From positions 6,076,001-6,140,000 of the forward strand of contig NZ_CP052860.1 in NCBI RefSeq assembly GCF_012935715.1: a stretch of 64,000 nucleotides of DNA. Reading direction: 5' to 3'. Of the stretch, positions 8,592 to 18,029 are shown one piece after another. This DNA is from Pseudomonas sp. ADAK13 (GTDB lineage: Bacteria > Pseudomonadota > Gammaproteobacteria > Pseudomonadales > Pseudomonadaceae). The notes under the pieces were generated by a model. That model was not told the origin of the DNA. It did no database searches and worked only from the letters and a program-made list of their open reading frames with translations. The position numbers and the translations under genes are program-made. Position 1 is the stretch's first letter, and each line of letters starts with the position of its first letter.

Positions 8592-9887
8592 ATGAAGACC
8601 CTGCCTGCGTCTCTGCTCGCCAAGATTTCCTGGCGGCTGCTGCCCTTCCTGCTGTTGATGTACATCATGGCCTTCCTCGACCGCGCCAACGTCGGGTTCG
8701 CCAAGCAAGCCTTCCAGGCCGACACCGGCCTCAGTGATGCCGCTTTCGCCTTTGGCGCCGGGGTGTTTTTTGTCGGCTATGCGCTGCTGGAAGTGCCGAG
8801 CAACCTGATCATGCATCGCGTCGGTGCCCGCCTGTGGATGTGCCGGATCATGGTCAGTTGGGGCCTGGTGTCCGCCGCCATGATGTTTGCCCATAACGAA
8901 ACCAGCTTCTACGTGTTGCGCTTCCTGCTGGGCGTGGCCGAAGCCGGGTTTTTCCCCGGTGTCATTCTCTACCTCACCTATTGGTTCCCGTCTGCGGTAC
9001 GCGGCAAGGCCATGGGGTTCTTCTACTTTGGCGCGCCCCTGGCCTTCATCTTCGGCAGCCCGCTGTCGGGTCTGTTGCTGGAGCTGGACGGGTTCTCCGG
9101 GCTGCACGGCTGGCAATGGCTGTTCGCCGTGGAAGGCCTGATGGCCACGGCGGTCGGCATCTGGGCCTATTGGTACCTGGACAACCGCCCCGCCGATGCC
9201 AAATGGCTGACCGTGGCAGAGCAGCGCCAGATCCAGGACCTGCTGGACCGCGAAGACCAACACAAAACCACCCACGGGCACAGCCTGCTCAATGTGCTGT
9301 GCCAGCCCAGCGTGCTGTACCTGTGCCTGGTGTACCTGCTGATCCAGGCCAGCGTCTACGGCGTGGTGTTCTACTTGCCCACTCAGGTCAGCGGCCTTTT
9401 GGGCACCAGGGTCGGCTTGATGGTGGGCCTGGTCTCGGCCATTCCGTGGGTGTGCGCGCTGTTCGCCGCCTGGTGGATTCCCGGCTATTCCGACCGCACC
9501 GGCGAGCGCCGCAAAACCGCGTCCCTGACCCTGTTGATGGCCGCCGCCGGGATTGCCTGCTCCGTGACCTTCGCCAACCCGCTGCTGGGCATGCTCGCCC
9601 TGTGTTTCGCCGCCTCGGGATTTATCGCTGTGCAACCGGTGTTCTGGACTTTCCCCTCCAGCTACCTGGCGGGCAGCGCCGCGGCCGCCGGCATCGCGTT
9701 GATCAACTCCTTCGGCGCCCTCGGCGGGTTTATCGCCCCGGTGCTGAAGAACTGGGCAGAAACCGCCTTCCACTCCCCTGCGGCCGGCCTCTACCTGCTG
9801 TCCGCCACCACCGTGCTCGCCGCCTTGCTGGTACTCGGTATCCATTCGCCAGGCCAAAAAGCGACGAACACGCCGGCCACTGTTTAA
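8592..9887 (+). CDS. MFS transporter (anion:cation symporter type), probable rhamnonate/sugar-acid carrier
   Basis: A 431-residue inner membrane protein with about 12 spans. The early motif LLMYIMAFLDRANVGFAK and the loop HRVGARLWMCRIMVSWG are typical of the ACS family, which contains carriers for sugar acids such as L-rhamnonate and galactonate. It is the first gene of the rhamnose operon, 15 bp ahead of rhamnonate dehydratase, so rhamnonate is the simplest substrate. A separate rhamnose carrier (RhaT) lies at the other end of the operon. The substrate is an inference from context. Confidence 0.8.
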   Translation: MKTLPASLLAKISWRLLPFLLLMYIMAFLDRANVGFAKQAFQADTGLSDAAFAFGAGVFFVGYALLEVPSNLIMHRVGARLWMCRIMVSWGLVSAAMMFAHNETSFYVLRFLLGVAEAGFFPGVILYLTYWFPSAVRGKAMGFFYFGAPLAFIFGSPLSGLLLELDGFSGLHGWQWLFAVEGLMATAVGIWAYWYLDNRPADAKWLTVAEQRQIQDLLDREDQHKTTHGHSLLNVLCQPSVLYLCLVYLLIQASVYGVVFYLPTQVSGLLGTRVGLMVGLVSAIPWVCALFAAWWIPGYSDRTGERRKTASLTLLMAAAGIACSVTFANPLLGMLALCFAASGFIAVQPVFWTFPSSYLAGSAAAAGIALINSFGALGGFIAPVLKNWAETAFHSPAAGLYLLSATTVLAALLVLGIHSPGQKATNTPATV

Positions 9888-9902
9888 TCAAGGAGTCACA
9901 CC

Positions 9903-11087
9903 ATGGGCAACATCACTATCAAGCACGTACGCGCCTTTGTGCTGCGCGGCGGCGGCGCGGACTACCACGACCAGGCAGACGGCCACTGGATCGACGATCA
10001 CATCAGCACCCCCATGAGCAAATACCCCGAATACCGCCGGAGCCGCCGCAGTTTCGGGATCAACGTACTCGGCACGCTCGTGGTGGAAATCGAGGCCAGC
10101 GACGGCACCGTCGGGTTTGCCGTGACCACCGGTGGCGAACCCGCCGCCTACATCGTCGAGAAACACCTGGCGCGCTTCCTGGAAGGCGCCCGCGTCACCG
10201 ATATCGAGAAAATCTGGGACCAGATGTACCAGTCCACTCTGTACTACGGGCGCAAGGGGCTGGTGATCAACACGATCTCCGGTGTGGACCTGGCGCTGTG
10301 GGACCTGCTCGGCAAGATCCGCCAGGAGCCGGTGCACCAGTTGCTCGGCGGCGCGGTGCGGGACGAGTTGCAGTTCTACGCCACCGGCGCTCGTCCGGAC
10401 CTGGCGCAGAAGATGGGCTTTATCGGCGGCAAGATGCCCCTGCACCACAGCCCGTCGGAGGGCGAAGAAGGCCTGCGCAAAAACCTCGAGGAGTTGGCGA
10501 CCATGCGCGAACGGGTCGGCCCGGACTTCTGGCTGATGCTCGATTGCTGGATGAGCCTGGACCTGAACTACGCCACCAGACTGGCAACCGGCGCCCACGA
10601 ATTTGGCTTGAAGTGGATCGAGGAAGCGCTGTCGCCTGACGACTACTGGGGCTATGCCGCCCTGCGCAACAACGTGCCCAAGGGCATGCTGGTCACCACC
10701 GGCGAACACGAAGCCACCCGCTGGGGCTTTCGCATGCTGCTGGAGATGGGCTGCTGCGACATTATCCAGCCGGATGTGGGCTGGTGCGGCGGCCTCACCG
10801 AACTGGTGAAAATCTCCGCCCTGGCCGACGCCCACAACGCGTTGGTGGTGCCCCACGGCTCGTCGGTCTACAGCTACCACTTTGTCGCCACCCGCCATAA
10901 CAGCCCGTTCGCCGAGTTCCTGATGATGGCGCCCAAGGCCGACGAAGTGGTGCCGATGTTTCACCCGCAACTGCTCGGCGAGCCAGTGCCGGTGAAGGGC
11001 CGCATGCGCCTGTCGGTGCTCGACAAGCCGGGGTTTGGCGTGGACCTCAACCCCGATTGCCAACTGCACCGTCCGTATAACCGCTGA
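9903..11087 (+). CDS. rhmD: L-rhamnonate dehydratase
   Basis: A 394-residue enolase-superfamily enzyme. It removes water from L-rhamnonate to give 2-keto-3-deoxy-L-rhamnonate (KDR). Metal ligands are visible as the Asp in [11 protein letters not shown], the Glu in [14 protein letters not shown] and the Glu in [12 protein letters not shown], and the catalytic His is in [12 protein letters not shown]. The N-terminal [20 protein letters not shown] is characteristic of rhamnonate dehydratases and distinguishes them from mandelate racemases. AGGAGTCACACC precedes the ATG. The next gene encodes the aldolase for its product. Confidence 0.92.
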   Translation: MGNITIKHVRAFVLRGGGADYHDQADGHWIDDHISTPMSKYPEYRRSRRSFGINVLGTLVVEIEASDGTVGFAVTTGGEPAAYIVEKHLARFLEGARVTDIEKIWDQMYQSTLYYGRKGLVINTISGVDLALWDLLGKIRQEPVHQLLGGAVRDELQFYATGARPDLAQKMGFIGGKMPLHHSPSEGEEGLRKNLEELATMRERVGPDFWLMLDCWMSLDLNYATRLATGAHEFGLKWIEEALSPDDYWGYAALRNNVPKGMLVTTGEHEATRWGFRMLLEMGCCDIIQPDVGWCGGLTELVKISALADAHNALVVPHGSSVYSYHFVATRHNSPFAEFLMMAPKADEVVPMFHPQLLGEPVPVKGRMRLSVLDKPGFGVDLNPDCQLHRPYNR

Positions 11088-11098
11088 GGACTCCTGCC

Positions 11099-11899
11099 AT
11101 GAACATGCCCCACAACGCTTTCAAGGCCGCGCTGCGTAAAGACGCCGCGCAATACGGGATCTGGGCCGGTTTCGCCACGGCCTATGCCGCCGAAATCGTC
11201 GCCAGCACCGGTTATGACTGGATGCTGATTGACGGCGAACACGCCCCCAACACCGTGCCCAGCGTGCTCAACCAGCTCCAGGCCGTGGCGTCCTATGGCA
11301 CCGCGCCGGTGGTTCGCGCGGTGAGCAGCGACGCCAACCTGATCAAGCAACTGCTGGATGTGGGCGCCCAGACGCTGATGATCCCGATGGTGGAAACCGC
11401 CGAACAGGCCCAGGCCCTGGTGCGTGCAATGCGTTATCCGCCCCACGGCATTCGTGGTGTCGGCGGCGGCTTGACCCGCGCTACCCGCTGGGACGGCGTG
11501 GCCGACTACCTCAATACCGCCCATGAACAGCTGTGCCTGATTGTGCAGGTGGAGTCACGTCTCGGGGTGGAAAACGTCGCGGCGATTGCGGCGGTCGAAG
11601 GTGTGGACGCGGTATTTATCGGCCCGGCCGACCTGTCCATCGGCCTCGGTCACGCCGGCAACCCAGGGCATCCCGAAGTGCAGGAACGTATCCGGCACGC
11701 GGTCGACGCCACGCTGGCGGCCGGCAAGGCTTGCGGCATCCTCGCCCCCAACGAAGACGACGCCCGCCGTTACCAAGCCTGGGGCTGCCAGTTCATCGCA
11801 GTGGCCATCGACATCAGCCTGTTGCGCCAGAGCGCCATGGCCGCACTGGCCCGCTACCGCCCCGTCGCCGACGCCCAGGCGCCGTCACGCACTTACTGA
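11099..11899 (+). CDS. rhmA: 2-keto-3-deoxy-L-rhamnonate aldolase (HpcH/HpaI class II)
   Basis: A 266-residue HpcH/HpaI aldolase that splits KDR into pyruvate and L-lactaldehyde. Family motifs are WMLIDGEHAPN, the ligand region IVQVESRLGVENV and the GPADLSIGLGHAGNPGHPEV segment. The RATRWDGVADYL insertion is typical of RhmA/YfaU. It lies 11 bp after the dehydratase gene, and its lactaldehyde product is handled by the dehydrogenase encoded next. Confidence 0.9.
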   Translation: MNMPHNAFKAALRKDAAQYGIWAGFATAYAAEIVASTGYDWMLIDGEHAPNTVPSVLNQLQAVASYGTAPVVRAVSSDANLIKQLLDVGAQTLMIPMVETAEQAQALVRAMRYPPHGIRGVGGGLTRATRWDGVADYLNTAHEQLCLIVQVESRLGVENVAAIAAVEGVDAVFIGPADLSIGLGHAGNPGHPEVQERIRHAVDATLAAGKACGILAPNEDDARRYQAWGCQFIAVAIDISLLRQSAMAALARYRPVADAQAPSRTY

Positions 11900-11909
11900 G
11901 GAGCTGCCC

Positions 11910-13343
11910 ATGTCATCCGTACCGGTCTACCAGAATTTCATCAACGGCCGTTTTACCCCCAGCGATGCCCACCTGGAGGTGTTGAACCCGGCTACCGGCG
12001 CCCTGCTGTCGAAGGTCCCGGCGTCCACCGCTGAAGACGTCGATCAGGCCCTGGCCGCTGCCCGTCATGCGCAAAAAGACTGGGCCCGCAAACCCGCGAT
12101 CGAACGCGCCGGGCACTTGCGCCGCATTGCCGCCAAGCTGCGGGAAAACGTCGCCCACCTGGCACGCACCATCACCCTGGAGCAAGGCAAGGTCACGGGC
12201 CTGGCGGAAGTCGAAGTCAACTTCACCGCCGACTACCTCGACTACATGGCCGAGTGGGCGCGACGCATCGAAGGCGAGATCATCACCAGCGACCGGCCCA
12301 ACGAAAACATCTTTCTGTTTCGCAAGCCGCTGGGCGTGGTGGCCGGCATCCTGCCGTGGAATTTCCCGTTCTTCCTGATCGCCCGCAAGATGGCCCCGGC
12401 GTTGCTGACCGGCAACACCATCGTGATCAAGCCCAGCGAGGAGACGCCCAACAATTGCTTTGAATTCGCCAGACTGGTGGCCGAAACCGATCTGCCAGCC
12501 GGGGTCTTCAACGTGGTCTGCGGCGATGGCCACGTCGGTGGCGCCCTCACCGCCCACAAGGGCGTGGACATGATCAGCTTCACCGGCAGCGTCGCCACCG
12601 GCTCGCGGATCATGGCCGCCGCCGCGCCGAACATCACCAAGCTCAACCTGGAGCTGGGCGGCAAGGCCCCCGCCATTGTCCTCGCCGATGCCGACCTGGA
12701 CCTCGCGGTAAACGCCATTCGCGCCTCAAGGATCATCAACAGCGGCCAGGTGTGCAACTGCGCCGAGCGGGTGTACGTGGACCGCAAGGTGGCCGACCAG
12801 TTTATCGAGCGCATCAGCGCCGCGATGGCTGCCACCCGCTATGGCGATCCCATCGCCCAGGCCGATGTGGAGATGGGCCCGCTGATCAACCGCCAGGGCC
12901 TGGACAGCGTCAATCGCAAGGTGCGCACCGCGCTGGGCCAGGGTGCATCGCTGGTCACCGGTGGGCAGATTGCCGACCTGGGCCAGGGCTTTCACTTCCA
13001 GCCCACGGTATTGGCCGGTTGCCGCGCCGACATGGAAATCATGCGCGAGGAGATCTTCGGGCCGGTACTGCCGATCCAGATTGTCGACGACCTGGATGAG
13101 GCCATCGCCCTGGCCAACGACTGTGACTATGGCCTGACGTCGTCGATCTACACCCGCGACCTGGGCAAGGCGATGCAGGCGGTGCGCGACTTGTCGTTCG
13201 GCGAAACCTACGTCAACCGCGAGAATTTCGAAGCCATGCAAGGCTTCCATGCCGGTGTGCGTAAATCCGGAATCGGCGGCGCCGATGGCAAGCACGGCCT
13301 GTATGAGTACACCCATACCCACGCGGTGTACCTGCAGGGCTGA
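11910..13343 (+). CDS. aldA: Lactaldehyde dehydrogenase-like aldehyde dehydrogenase
   Basis: A 477-residue NAD-dependent aldehyde dehydrogenase. The cofactor region has LPWNFPFF, IVIKPSEETP and SFTGSVATG; the general base is in LELGGKAP; the nucleophile is Cys282 in SGQVCNCAERVY. The close similarity in pattern to AldA of enteric bacteria, and its place directly after the KDR aldolase gene, point to oxidation of L-lactaldehyde to L-lactate. GAGGAG lies before the ATG at 11910. Confidence 0.88.
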   Translation: MSSVPVYQNFINGRFTPSDAHLEVLNPATGALLSKVPASTAEDVDQALAAARHAQKDWARKPAIERAGHLRRIAAKLRENVAHLARTITLEQGKVTGLAEVEVNFTADYLDYMAEWARRIEGEIITSDRPNENIFLFRKPLGVVAGILPWNFPFFLIARKMAPALLTGNTIVIKPSEETPNNCFEFARLVAETDLPAGVFNVVCGDGHVGGALTAHKGVDMISFTGSVATGSRIMAAAAPNITKLNLELGGKAPAIVLADADLDLAVNAIRASRIINSGQVCNCAERVYVDRKVADQFIERISAAMAATRYGDPIAQADVEMGPLINRQGLDSVNRKVRTALGQGASLVTGGQIADLGQGFHFQPTVLAGCRADMEIMREEIFGPVLPIQIVDDLDEAIALANDCDYGLTSSIYTRDLGKAMQAVRDLSFGETYVNRENFEAMQGFHAGVRKSGIGGADGKHGLYEYTHTHAVYLQG

Positions 13344-13415
13344 GGTGGTGCAACGGGCCCTGGCGCGGTAGCGTGCGGGCCCTTCCCGATCAATTCTTCC
13401 GACAAGGATTGCGCA

Positions 13416-14321
13416 ATGCCTCTTACCCCTTACAACGGCCCGATCATCGACAGCCACTTGCACCTGTTCGACCCGCGCCGCCCCCAGGGCATTCCCTGGC
13501 CCGAACCCGGTAACGCGCTGTATGCCGCGCATTTGCCGGCGGATTATTGGGCGCTGGCGGGCGACCATAACGTGATCGGTGCGATTGCCGTGGAAGCCAG
13601 CCCGTGGCGCGACGACAACCGCTGGCTCCTGGAAACCTTGCGCAGCGATCCACGCCTGCTGGGTTTCGTCGGCAACCTCGACCCGCTGCACAGCGACTTT
13701 GCAGCAGACCTTGAAGCCCTGGCCCATGAACCGCTGTTCCTCGGCCTGCGCTACGGCAACCTGTGGGACCGCGATCTGCTCGACGACCAGACGCGCCCCG
13801 GCTTTATCGACGGCCTGCGCCGCCTCGCCGAATATGGGCGCAGCCTGGACAGCGCCAACCCGAACCCACGCCTGATCAAAGGGCTGCTGCACGTGAGCGA
13901 TGCCTTGCCCGAGCTGCGCATCATTGTCGATCACCTGCCCAACGCCAGCGTGCCGGCCGGTGAAGCATCGGCGTACCACGCCGACCTGATGCGCCTCGCC
14001 GAGCGGCCCAATGTGTTTGCCAAACTGGCGGAAATCCCCCAGGTCGGCCCGCAGGGCCTGATCCTTGACCCGGCCTTCTATAACGACCGCCTGGCGGTGC
14101 TGTGGGAAGCCTTCGGCGAAGACCGTTGCTTCTTTGGCAGCGACTGGCCCAACAGCGATCACCTGGCCAATTTCGCCACCACCCTGGGCCTGGTGAAAGC
14201 CTGCCTGGCGGGCAAACCCGAGGACGTACAGGGCAAGTTTTTCCTGCACAACGCGGTGCGGATCTACAGCCCCACGCCACCCCACGGAGGCCAGTCATGC
14301 AGACCCGAGCCTTTCGCATGA
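13416..14321 (+). CDS. Amidohydrolase-fold lactonase, probable L-rhamnono-gamma-lactonase
   Basis: A 301-residue amidohydrolase (COG3618 type). The metal-binding IDSHLHLFDPRR is at residues 11-22, a second His is in IVDHLPNA, and the final Asp in FFGSDWPNSD. In non-phosphorylative sugar pathways such proteins open sugar-acid lactones, here L-rhamnono-1,4-lactone made by the dehydrogenase encoded at 15744. AAGGATTGCGC precedes the start. The C-terminal 8 residues overlap the rhaM gene, indicating coupled translation. Confidence 0.8.
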   Translation: MPLTPYNGPIIDSHLHLFDPRRPQGIPWPEPGNALYAAHLPADYWALAGDHNVIGAIAVEASPWRDDNRWLLETLRSDPRLLGFVGNLDPLHSDFAADLEALAHEPLFLGLRYGNLWDRDLLDDQTRPGFIDGLRRLAEYGRSLDSANPNPRLIKGLLHVSDALPELRIIVDHLPNASVPAGEASAYHADLMRLAERPNVFAKLAEIPQVGPQGLILDPAFYNDRLAVLWEAFGEDRCFFGSDWPNSDHLANFATTLGLVKACLAGKPEDVQGKFFLHNAVRIYSPTPPHGGQSCRPEPFA

Positions 14322-14617
14322 ACCTCAACCCCGGGCAGCACGCCGAGTACCGTCGACGCCATGACGCGATCTGGCCGGAACTGGCCCAGGCCCTGCGCGA
14401 TGCCGGCGTGGTGGACTACCGGATCTACCTCGACGAGGCCAGCAACGCCTTGTTCGCCGTGATGACCCACGAAGACCAGCACCGCCTCGACACCTTGCCT
14501 GGCACCGCGCTGATGCAGCGTTGGTGGCACTACATGCAAGACATCATGCCCAGCCACCCGGACGCCTCGCCCGTCAGCGTGAATTTGATCCCGATGTTCA
14601 GCCTCACTCCAGGCTGA
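14297..14617 (+). CDS. rhaM: L-rhamnose mutarotase
   Basis: A 106-residue protein, the usual size of RhaM. It opens MQTRAFRMNLNPGQHAEYRRRHDAIWPEL and has DYRIYLDEASNALFAVM and LMQRWWHYMQDIMP, the family landmarks. It interconverts the alpha and beta anomers of L-rhamnose, speeding supply of the form used by the dehydrogenase. CGGAGG lies 7 bp before the ATG, inside the end of the lactonase gene. Confidence 0.93.
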   Translation: MQTRAFRMNLNPGQHAEYRRRHDAIWPELAQALRDAGVVDYRIYLDEASNALFAVMTHEDQHRLDTLPGTALMQRWWHYMQDIMPSHPDASPVSVNLIPMFSLTPG

Positions 14618-14657
14618 ATCAGCGCGGTACCACAACAATAAAAAAGGATTCGACTAC

Positions 14658-15716
14658 GTGGAAATCATTCTCTTCGGTGTGATCCTGCACTTCATCGGCG
14701 GCTTCGCCTCCGGAAGCTTCTACATCCCCTACAAGAAAGTCCGCGGCTGGGCCTGGGAAAGCTACTGGATCACCGGCGGCCTGGTGTCATGGCTGATCGT
14801 GCCGCTGATTGCCGCGCAACTGACCGTGCCCGGCTGGGCCGACATCCTGCGCCAGGCCGACACCAGCACCCTGCTCTGGACCTACCTGTTCGGCGTGCTC
14901 TGGGGCATTGGCGGGCTGACGTTCGGCCTGACCATGCGCTACCTCGGGTTGTCCTTGGGCATGTCGCTGGTACTGGGCCTGACCTCGGCCCTCGGCGCCT
15001 TGATGCCGGCGCTGTACCGCGACCTCTTCACCGACGCCACCGAAGGCACCCTGACCTCAATGCTCGCCTCCCAGGGCGGGCATTGGGTGCTGTGGGGCGT
15101 GGCGGTATCGCTGGTGGGCATCGCCGTGTGCGGTAAGGCCGGGCTGATCAAGGAACGGGAAGTGCCGGAAGCGGTGAAATTCGCCAGCATCAGCGAGTTC
15201 TCGGTGGCCAAGGGCATGCTGGTAGCGGTGATATCCGGGGTGCTGAGCGCGTGCTTCAGCTACGGTATTTCAGCCGGGCGCCCACTGGCTGCCGCGGCTG
15301 TCGAGCACGGCGCCAACAGCCTGTTCCAGAACAACGTGACCTTCATGGTGATCATGTGGGGTGGCCTGACCACCAACGGCCTCTGGTGCCTGTGGTTGAA
15401 CTGGCGCAACCGCACGTTCCACAACTACACCGACCGCAGCACGCCGCTGTTAAGCAATTACCTGCTGGTGGCGTGCGCCGGAACCCTGTGGTTCCTGCAG
15501 TTTTTCTTCTACGGCATGGGCGAAAGCCGCCTGCAGAACGATGCCAGTTCGTGGGTGCTGCACATGTCGTTCATCATCATCGTGTCCAACGGCTGGGGCC
15601 TGTATTTCCGCGAATGGCAAGGCACCAGTGCTACCAATAAAAGCGTATTGGTGGCCGGTATCGCGGTGATTCTCGGCGCTATCGCCATGGTCGGTTACGG
15701 CAACTATCTCGGCTGA
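14658..15716 (+). CDS. rhaT: L-rhamnose/H+ symporter RhaT
   Basis: A 352-residue membrane protein with about 10 spans, close in length to enteric RhaT. Landmarks are LHFIGGFASGSFYIPYKKVRGWAWESYW, the MRYLGLSLGMSLVLGLTSALGALMPAL segment and NGWGLYFREWQGTS. The start is GTG, preceded by AAAAAGGATTCGACTAC. It imports L-rhamnose across the inner membrane, feeding the mutarotase and the dehydrogenase encoded on either side. Confidence 0.93.
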   Translation: MEIILFGVILHFIGGFASGSFYIPYKKVRGWAWESYWITGGLVSWLIVPLIAAQLTVPGWADILRQADTSTLLWTYLFGVLWGIGGLTFGLTMRYLGLSLGMSLVLGLTSALGALMPALYRDLFTDATEGTLTSMLASQGGHWVLWGVAVSLVGIAVCGKAGLIKEREVPEAVKFASISEFSVAKGMLVAVISGVLSACFSYGISAGRPLAAAAVEHGANSLFQNNVTFMVIMWGGLTTNGLWCLWLNWRNRTFHNYTDRSTPLLSNYLLVACAGTLWFLQFFFYGMGESRLQNDASSWVLHMSFIIIVSNGWGLYFREWQGTSATNKSVLVAGIAVILGAIAMVGYGNYLG

Positions 15717-15743
15717 GGCCGTTTGTTTTCGAGGAGTTCATTT

Positions 15744-16514
15744 ATGTTACTTGCAGATAAAACCGTGATTATTACTGGCGCTTCCCGGGGTATCGGACGC
15801 GCTGCTGCCCGTGAGTGCGCGCGCCAGGGGGCTCGTGTGGTGATTGGTCATAGTGGCAGTGGCCAGGGAACTGAGGCGGCGTTGTCGTTGATCGAGGAGA
15901 TCAAGGGGTTTGGTGGGCAGGCGGTTGAAGTGGGCGGTGATGCCGCTGACCCGGACACCGGTGACAAGCTGGTGGCGGGCGCGCTCAAGGCATTCGGCAG
16001 TGTGGATGTGTTCGTCAACAATGCCGGGATTTGCCCGTTTCACTCCTTCCTCGACATGCCGCGCGAGGTGTACCTCAAGACGGTCAACACCAACCTCAAC
16101 GGCGCCTACTTCGCCGTGCAGGCGGCGGCCAACCAGATGAAAAACCAGGGCAAGGGCGGCGCGATCATCGCCGTCAGTTCCATCAGCGCGCTGGTGGGTG
16201 GCGGGATGCAAACGCATTACACGCCGACCAAGGCCGGGCTGCACTCGTTGATGCAGTCCTGTGCGATTGCGTTGGGGCCGTATGGCATTCGCTGTAATTC
16301 GGTGTTGCCGGGGACGATTGCTACCGACATCAACAAGGAGGATTTGGCGGATGAGGAGAAGTTGGCGTACATGACGTCACGTACGCCGCTGGGGCGGTTG
16401 GGCGAGCCCGACGACGTTGCTGGCCCCATTGTGTTTCTTGCTTCGGATATGGCGCGGTATGTGACCGGGGCTTCGCTGTTGGTAGACGGGGGGTTGTTTG
16501 TCAACTTGCAGTAG
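15744..16514 (+). CDS. L-rhamnose 1-dehydrogenase (SDR family)
   Basis: A 256-residue short-chain dehydrogenase. The cofactor loop is TGASRGIG at residues 11-18, NNAG follows, and the catalytic Ser is in AVSSISALVGGG with Tyr and Lys in YTPTK. In this operon it should oxidise L-rhamnose to the lactone, the first step of the non-phosphorylative path. GAGGAG precedes the ATG at 15744. The coding strand is markedly G/T-rich compared with rhaT just upstream, and the stop is 15 bp from repeat element 2. Confidence 0.87.
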   Translation: MLLADKTVIITGASRGIGRAAARECARQGARVVIGHSGSGQGTEAALSLIEEIKGFGGQAVEVGGDAADPDTGDKLVAGALKAFGSVDVFVNNAGICPFHSFLDMPREVYLKTVNTNLNGAYFAVQAAANQMKNQGKGGAIIAVSSISALVGGGMQTHYTPTKAGLHSLMQSCAIALGPYGIRCNSVLPGTIATDINKEDLADEEKLAYMTSRTPLGRLGEPDDVAGPIVFLASDMARYVTGASLLVDGGLFVNLQ

Positions 16515-16529
16515 CTTTTTTTGGGGGGC

Positions 16530-17354
16530 ATATCCGTTTTTTGGGTGATGGCTTCGATTGGTTCCGCTCTTACAGCGGGTCACTTTTGAAAGGAGCCCAA
16601 AAGTAACCAAAAGGCTCTTGCCCCACCACTCGGCACCTCGCCTAGGCTCGGTGTGCCCTCACTCCGGCATTACTCCGCGGGCCGCCGCGACGGGGCGTCC
16701 CTGCCCCGTCGCGGCTAAACCGGCGTCCTGCCGGTTTACCCGCTCCGTACTACCTGCGTTCGGCCAGCGTGGTTTAACGGGGCGCCTAAGATCAAGATCA
16801 AAAGCAGATCAACAGCACAGCGGCCTACAGGCCGGCTTGAGTGGTGTGAAGCAAAGGCAAGATCAAAATCTAAAGCGGGCACGATCCCCTGTAGGAGCTG
16901 GCTTGCCTGCGATGGCATCGCCTCGATGTACCTGAAAAATCGAGGTGTCCGCATCGCAGGCAAGCCAGCTCCCACAGAAAAGCAGAGCCGCATCCGTTTC
17001 AGATTTGGTTTTCGCTTTGGCTTTCGCTTTTGATCTGGCTTCTACCACTCAAGCCGGCCTGTAGGCCGCTGTGCTGTAGATTTTGATCTTGATCTGGCCC
17101 TGACTGCCCCAATAAGCCCGAGGCCGAACGCAGGGATTGAGGAGCGGGTAAACCGGCAGGACGCCGGTTTAGCCGCGACGGGGCAGGGACGCCCCGTCGC
17201 GGCGGCCCGCGGAGCAATGCCGGAGTGAGGGAACACCGAGCCTAGGCGAGGTGCCGACAGGCGGGGCAGAGCCCTTTGGTTACTTTGGGGCTTTTCCAAA
17301 GTGACCCGCTGTAAGAGCGGAACCATAAGCAGCCGTTACTCAACCAACGGATAT
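16530..17354. repeat. Long nested palindromic repeat element, copy 2 (825 bp)
   Basis: Same architecture as the copy at 5205, starting CATATCCGTT and ending CAACGGATATG, with a REP pair at about 16892-16977 in the centre. The right end runs 15 bp into the hexapeptide transferase gene and provides its stop codon. The arms differ from copy 1 by scattered changes and short indels, mostly in the AAGATCAAGATC-type tract around the centre. Confidence 0.93.
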
Positions 17355-17981
17355 GTACCCCAAAAGCCCCCTACCCCTCACAATCAAAAACCTCCCCCGC
17401 CTGACCACACTACCCACCGCAAGCACCGCCCCCGGTGCCAACACACCATTGGCTCCAACCCGCGACTGATCCCCCAACAGCGCCCCAAACTTGTCGCACC
17501 CGGTACGCTGCAACTGCCCATCAACCCGCACCTGGACCTCCTTGTCATCCCGCTCATTACGGTAATTCGCAACGATACTGCCCGCCTCCAGATTCACCCC
17601 GCGCCCCAACACCGAATCACCCACAAAGTTGAAGTGCGCCAACTTGCTGCCACTGAAAACAAAGGACGTCTTGAGCTCCGCACCCGGCCCGAAGATGCAA
17701 TATTCATCCACCCAGCAACCACCACGAAGGTAAGCCCCGGCCGCGATAAAACAGTGGGCACCAATGATCAGCGGCGCTTTCAAAACAGCGCCAGCTTCAA
17801 CCACCGCAGTACGGTGCACGGCGATCTCGTCATGAATCTCGTAATCGTCGTCAGAAAGCCCCGCCAGCAATTGACGCACGATGCCAGGCGCCTGGGTCAC
17901 CAGTTCCCAGGGTGCAAGGTCAACCCAGGGTGCCAGCGGCGAACGGGAAAAATCCGCGATGTAATCGGTGAGTCGAATCAA
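17340..17981 (-). CDS. Left-handed beta-helix (hexapeptide repeat) transferase, LpxA-like
   Basis: A 213-residue protein with hexapeptide repeats from about residue 55: IAVHRTAVVEAGAVLKAPLIIGAH, then IFGPGAELKTSFVFSGSKLAHFNFVGDSVLGRGVNLEAGSIVANYRN. This matches the C-terminal acyltransferase half of GlmU more than LpxA; the N-terminal 50 residues carry no nucleotidyltransferase motif. The acyl acceptor is unknown. The start is TTG, supported by AGAGGG 7 bp upstream. It follows the SfnR-like gene by 48 bp. The last few codons and the stop lie in the edge of repeat element 2, so the original C-terminus may have been replaced. Confidence 0.75.
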   Translation of the reverse strand: MIRLTDYIADFSRSPLAPWVDLAPWELVTQAPGIVRQLLAGLSDDDYEIHDEIAVHRTAVVEAGAVLKAPLIIGAHCFIAAGAYLRGGCWVDEYCIFGPGAELKTSFVFSGSKLAHFNFVGDSVLGRGVNLEAGSIVANYRNERDDKEVQVRVDGQLQRTGCDKFGALLGDQSRVGANGVLAPGAVLAVGSVVRRGRFLIVRGRGLLGYISVG

Positions 17982-18029
17982 CGTCGAGCCCTCTACAGAT
18001 CAGAGAAGCCCGAAACGCTAACACCCCCG

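Noticed and set aside
8475..9857. Upstream extension of the LysR reading frame to give a 774-residue protein
   Set aside because: The extra part is antisense to the MFS gene, is rich in low-complexity Gln/Gly/His, and a clear ribosome site and LysR N-terminus mark the start at 8474.
8981..10639. 552-residue plus-strand frame overlapping MFS and rhmD
   Set aside because: A shadow of two well-supported genes in another frame, with Arg/Pro-rich low-complexity sequence.
12726..14285. 519-residue reading frame on the minus strand
   Set aside because: It is antisense to the aldehyde dehydrogenase and lactonase genes, which have full family motifs; no motif was found in the antisense product.
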